The notes below the pieces were generated by a model. It searched no databases. It had not been told where the DNA came from and was given only the letters and a program-made list of their open reading frames with translations. From Chitinimonas sp. BJB300 (GTDB lineage Bacteria; Pseudomonadota; Gammaproteobacteria; Burkholderiales; Chitinimonadaceae), in NCBI RefSeq assembly GCF_002735695.1, contig NZ_PDZH01000033.1, positions 1 through 39,926 of the forward strand: a stretch of 39,926 nucleotides of DNA. Reading direction: 5' to 3'. A program made the translations under genes and the position numbers. Below are positions 39,293 to 39,926 of the stretch, one piece after another. Position 1 is the stretch's first letter; the number at the start of each line of letters is the position of its first letter.

Positions 39293-39926
39293 ATGGCCCG
39301 TATCCCGGATACAGAAGTCGAACGCTTGAAGGCCGAGGTGTCGCTGGTTCGCCTGATTGAGGCGGACGGCATCGCGCTGAACAAGCAGGGAAAGGATTAC
39401 GCGGCCTGCTGTCCCTTCCATGAGGAAACCACCCCCAGCCTAATCGTGACGCCGAGCAAGAACCTGTTTCATTGCTTTGGTTGTGGCGCAGCGGGTGGGC
39501 CGATTGATTGGCTGATGAAACGGCGCGGTATCAGCTTCCGCCATGCGGCCGAGTTGCTGCGGGAGGGTCTGCCTTTAGCTGCTGTTTCTTCTGCTGGCAC
39601 GGAGTCGGTGAAGCGCACCACGGTGCGCATGCTGCCTGCGCCCGTCGCGACTGACGCGGACGACCAAGCAGTGCTTGGCCAGGTGGTGGACTACTACCAC
39701 GCGAGTTTGAAGCAAAGCCCGGAAGCGCTGGCCTACCTGAAAACACGGGGTCTGGACCATCCTGAACTGATCGATACGTTTCGGCTCGGTTACGCCAATC
39801 GCACCTTGGGCCTGCGTCTTCCAGAAAAAAATCGGGTCGCGGGCGCGGAAGTGCGCGGGCGCTTGCAACGGCTGGGTGTGTACCGCGATTCGGGCCATGA
39901 ACACTTTAACGGTTCGCTGGTGGTGC
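39293..39926 (+). CDS. CHC2 zinc-finger primase (DnaG-like), 3' end outside the window
   Basis: At least 211 aa, open at the window edge. N-terminal CHC2 zinc finger typical of DnaG-type primases: CCPFHEETTPSL followed by FHCFGCGAAGGPIDWLM (two Cys-His/Cys pairs), then a linker and a helical region (LEYLKTRGLDHPELIDTFRLGYA-like sequence at 39735-39800) that in this group precedes the Toprim catalytic domain. Primases of this kind lead the replication module of integrative or plasmid-like elements. The ATG at 39293 has GAGGG about 12 bases upstream. It is separate from the prophage, which already has its own helicase and initiator. Confidence 0.88.
   Translation, partial: MARIPDTEVERLKAEVSLVRLIEADGIALNKQGKDYAACCPFHEETTPSLIVTPSKNLFHCFGCGAAGGPIDWLMKRRGISFRHAAELLREGLPLAAVSSAGTESVKRTTVRMLPAPVATDADDQAVLGQVVDYYHASLKQSPEALAYLKTRGLDHPELIDTFRLGYANRTLGLRLPEKNRVAGAEVRGRLQRLGVYRDSGHEHFNGSLVV

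Overview
The window looks like a piece of a betaproteobacterial chromosome, probably from the Neisseriales/Burkholderiales side. This is inferred from moderately high GC, the style of the RND efflux operon, YpfJ, DUF2189 and FKBP proteins, and a tRNA-Thr(CGU); no species can be named from sequence alone. It divides into three parts: ordinary chromosome (1-20.84 kb), a truncated lambda-like prophage entered through the tRNA-Thr gene (20.85 to about 32.5 kb), and a polymorphic-toxin/mobile region (32.5-39.9 kb).

Chromosomal part. The window opens in an inactivated IS3-family element whose right end has cut off a lipoprotein gene on the other strand. Then come a secreted M28 aminopeptidase, a YqaE/Pmp3 membrane peptide, a 142-bp MITE-like repeat, an orphan GspF-family gene, and a three-gene RND efflux operon (membrane fusion lipoprotein, RND pump, outer-membrane factor; minus strand) with a divergent AcrR-type TetR regulator and a palindrome between them. 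The TetR gene ends inside a second, inverted copy of the 142-bp repeat. It is followed by YpfJ-type metallopeptidase, a D-2-hydroxyacid dehydrogenase, a periplasmic solute-binding protein, a DUF2189 membrane protein, an FKBP isomerase, and a phosphate-scavenging cluster of two tandem PhoA-family alkaline phosphatases (one lipoprotein, one soluble) plus a small exported protein.

Prophage part. A tyrosine integrase lies directly downstream of tRNA-Thr. The leftward arm carries integrase, an excisionase-like protein, a phage protein, a DEDD exonuclease, an SSB-like protein, a Sak4-like ATPase, small ORFs, a stretch rich in RNA hairpins, and a Gp49 protein. The switch is an S24 repressor facing a Cro-like protein, with recognisable operators and promoters; both transcripts look leaderless. 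The rightward arm carries a ribbon-helix-helix protein, an O-like initiator gene with three internal iterons (a candidate lambda-type origin), a DnaB helicase, NinB, a Ref/DUF968-type nuclease and a winged-helix protein. No lysis, packaging, head or tail gene follows, so the late half appears lost or displaced.

Mobile/toxin part. Where late genes should be there is a 670-bp gap holding an RHS remnant, then a 1490-aa Sec-exported RHS/YD-repeat protein with a unique hydrophobic C-terminal tip, and right behind it a small two-TM zinc-ribbon protein that is a candidate immunity factor. The last 2 kb carry four TGTATAC sites, AT-rich 29-bp direct repeats, an XRE regulator and a divergent CHC2 zinc-finger primase running off the window, which looks like the start of another integrative element.
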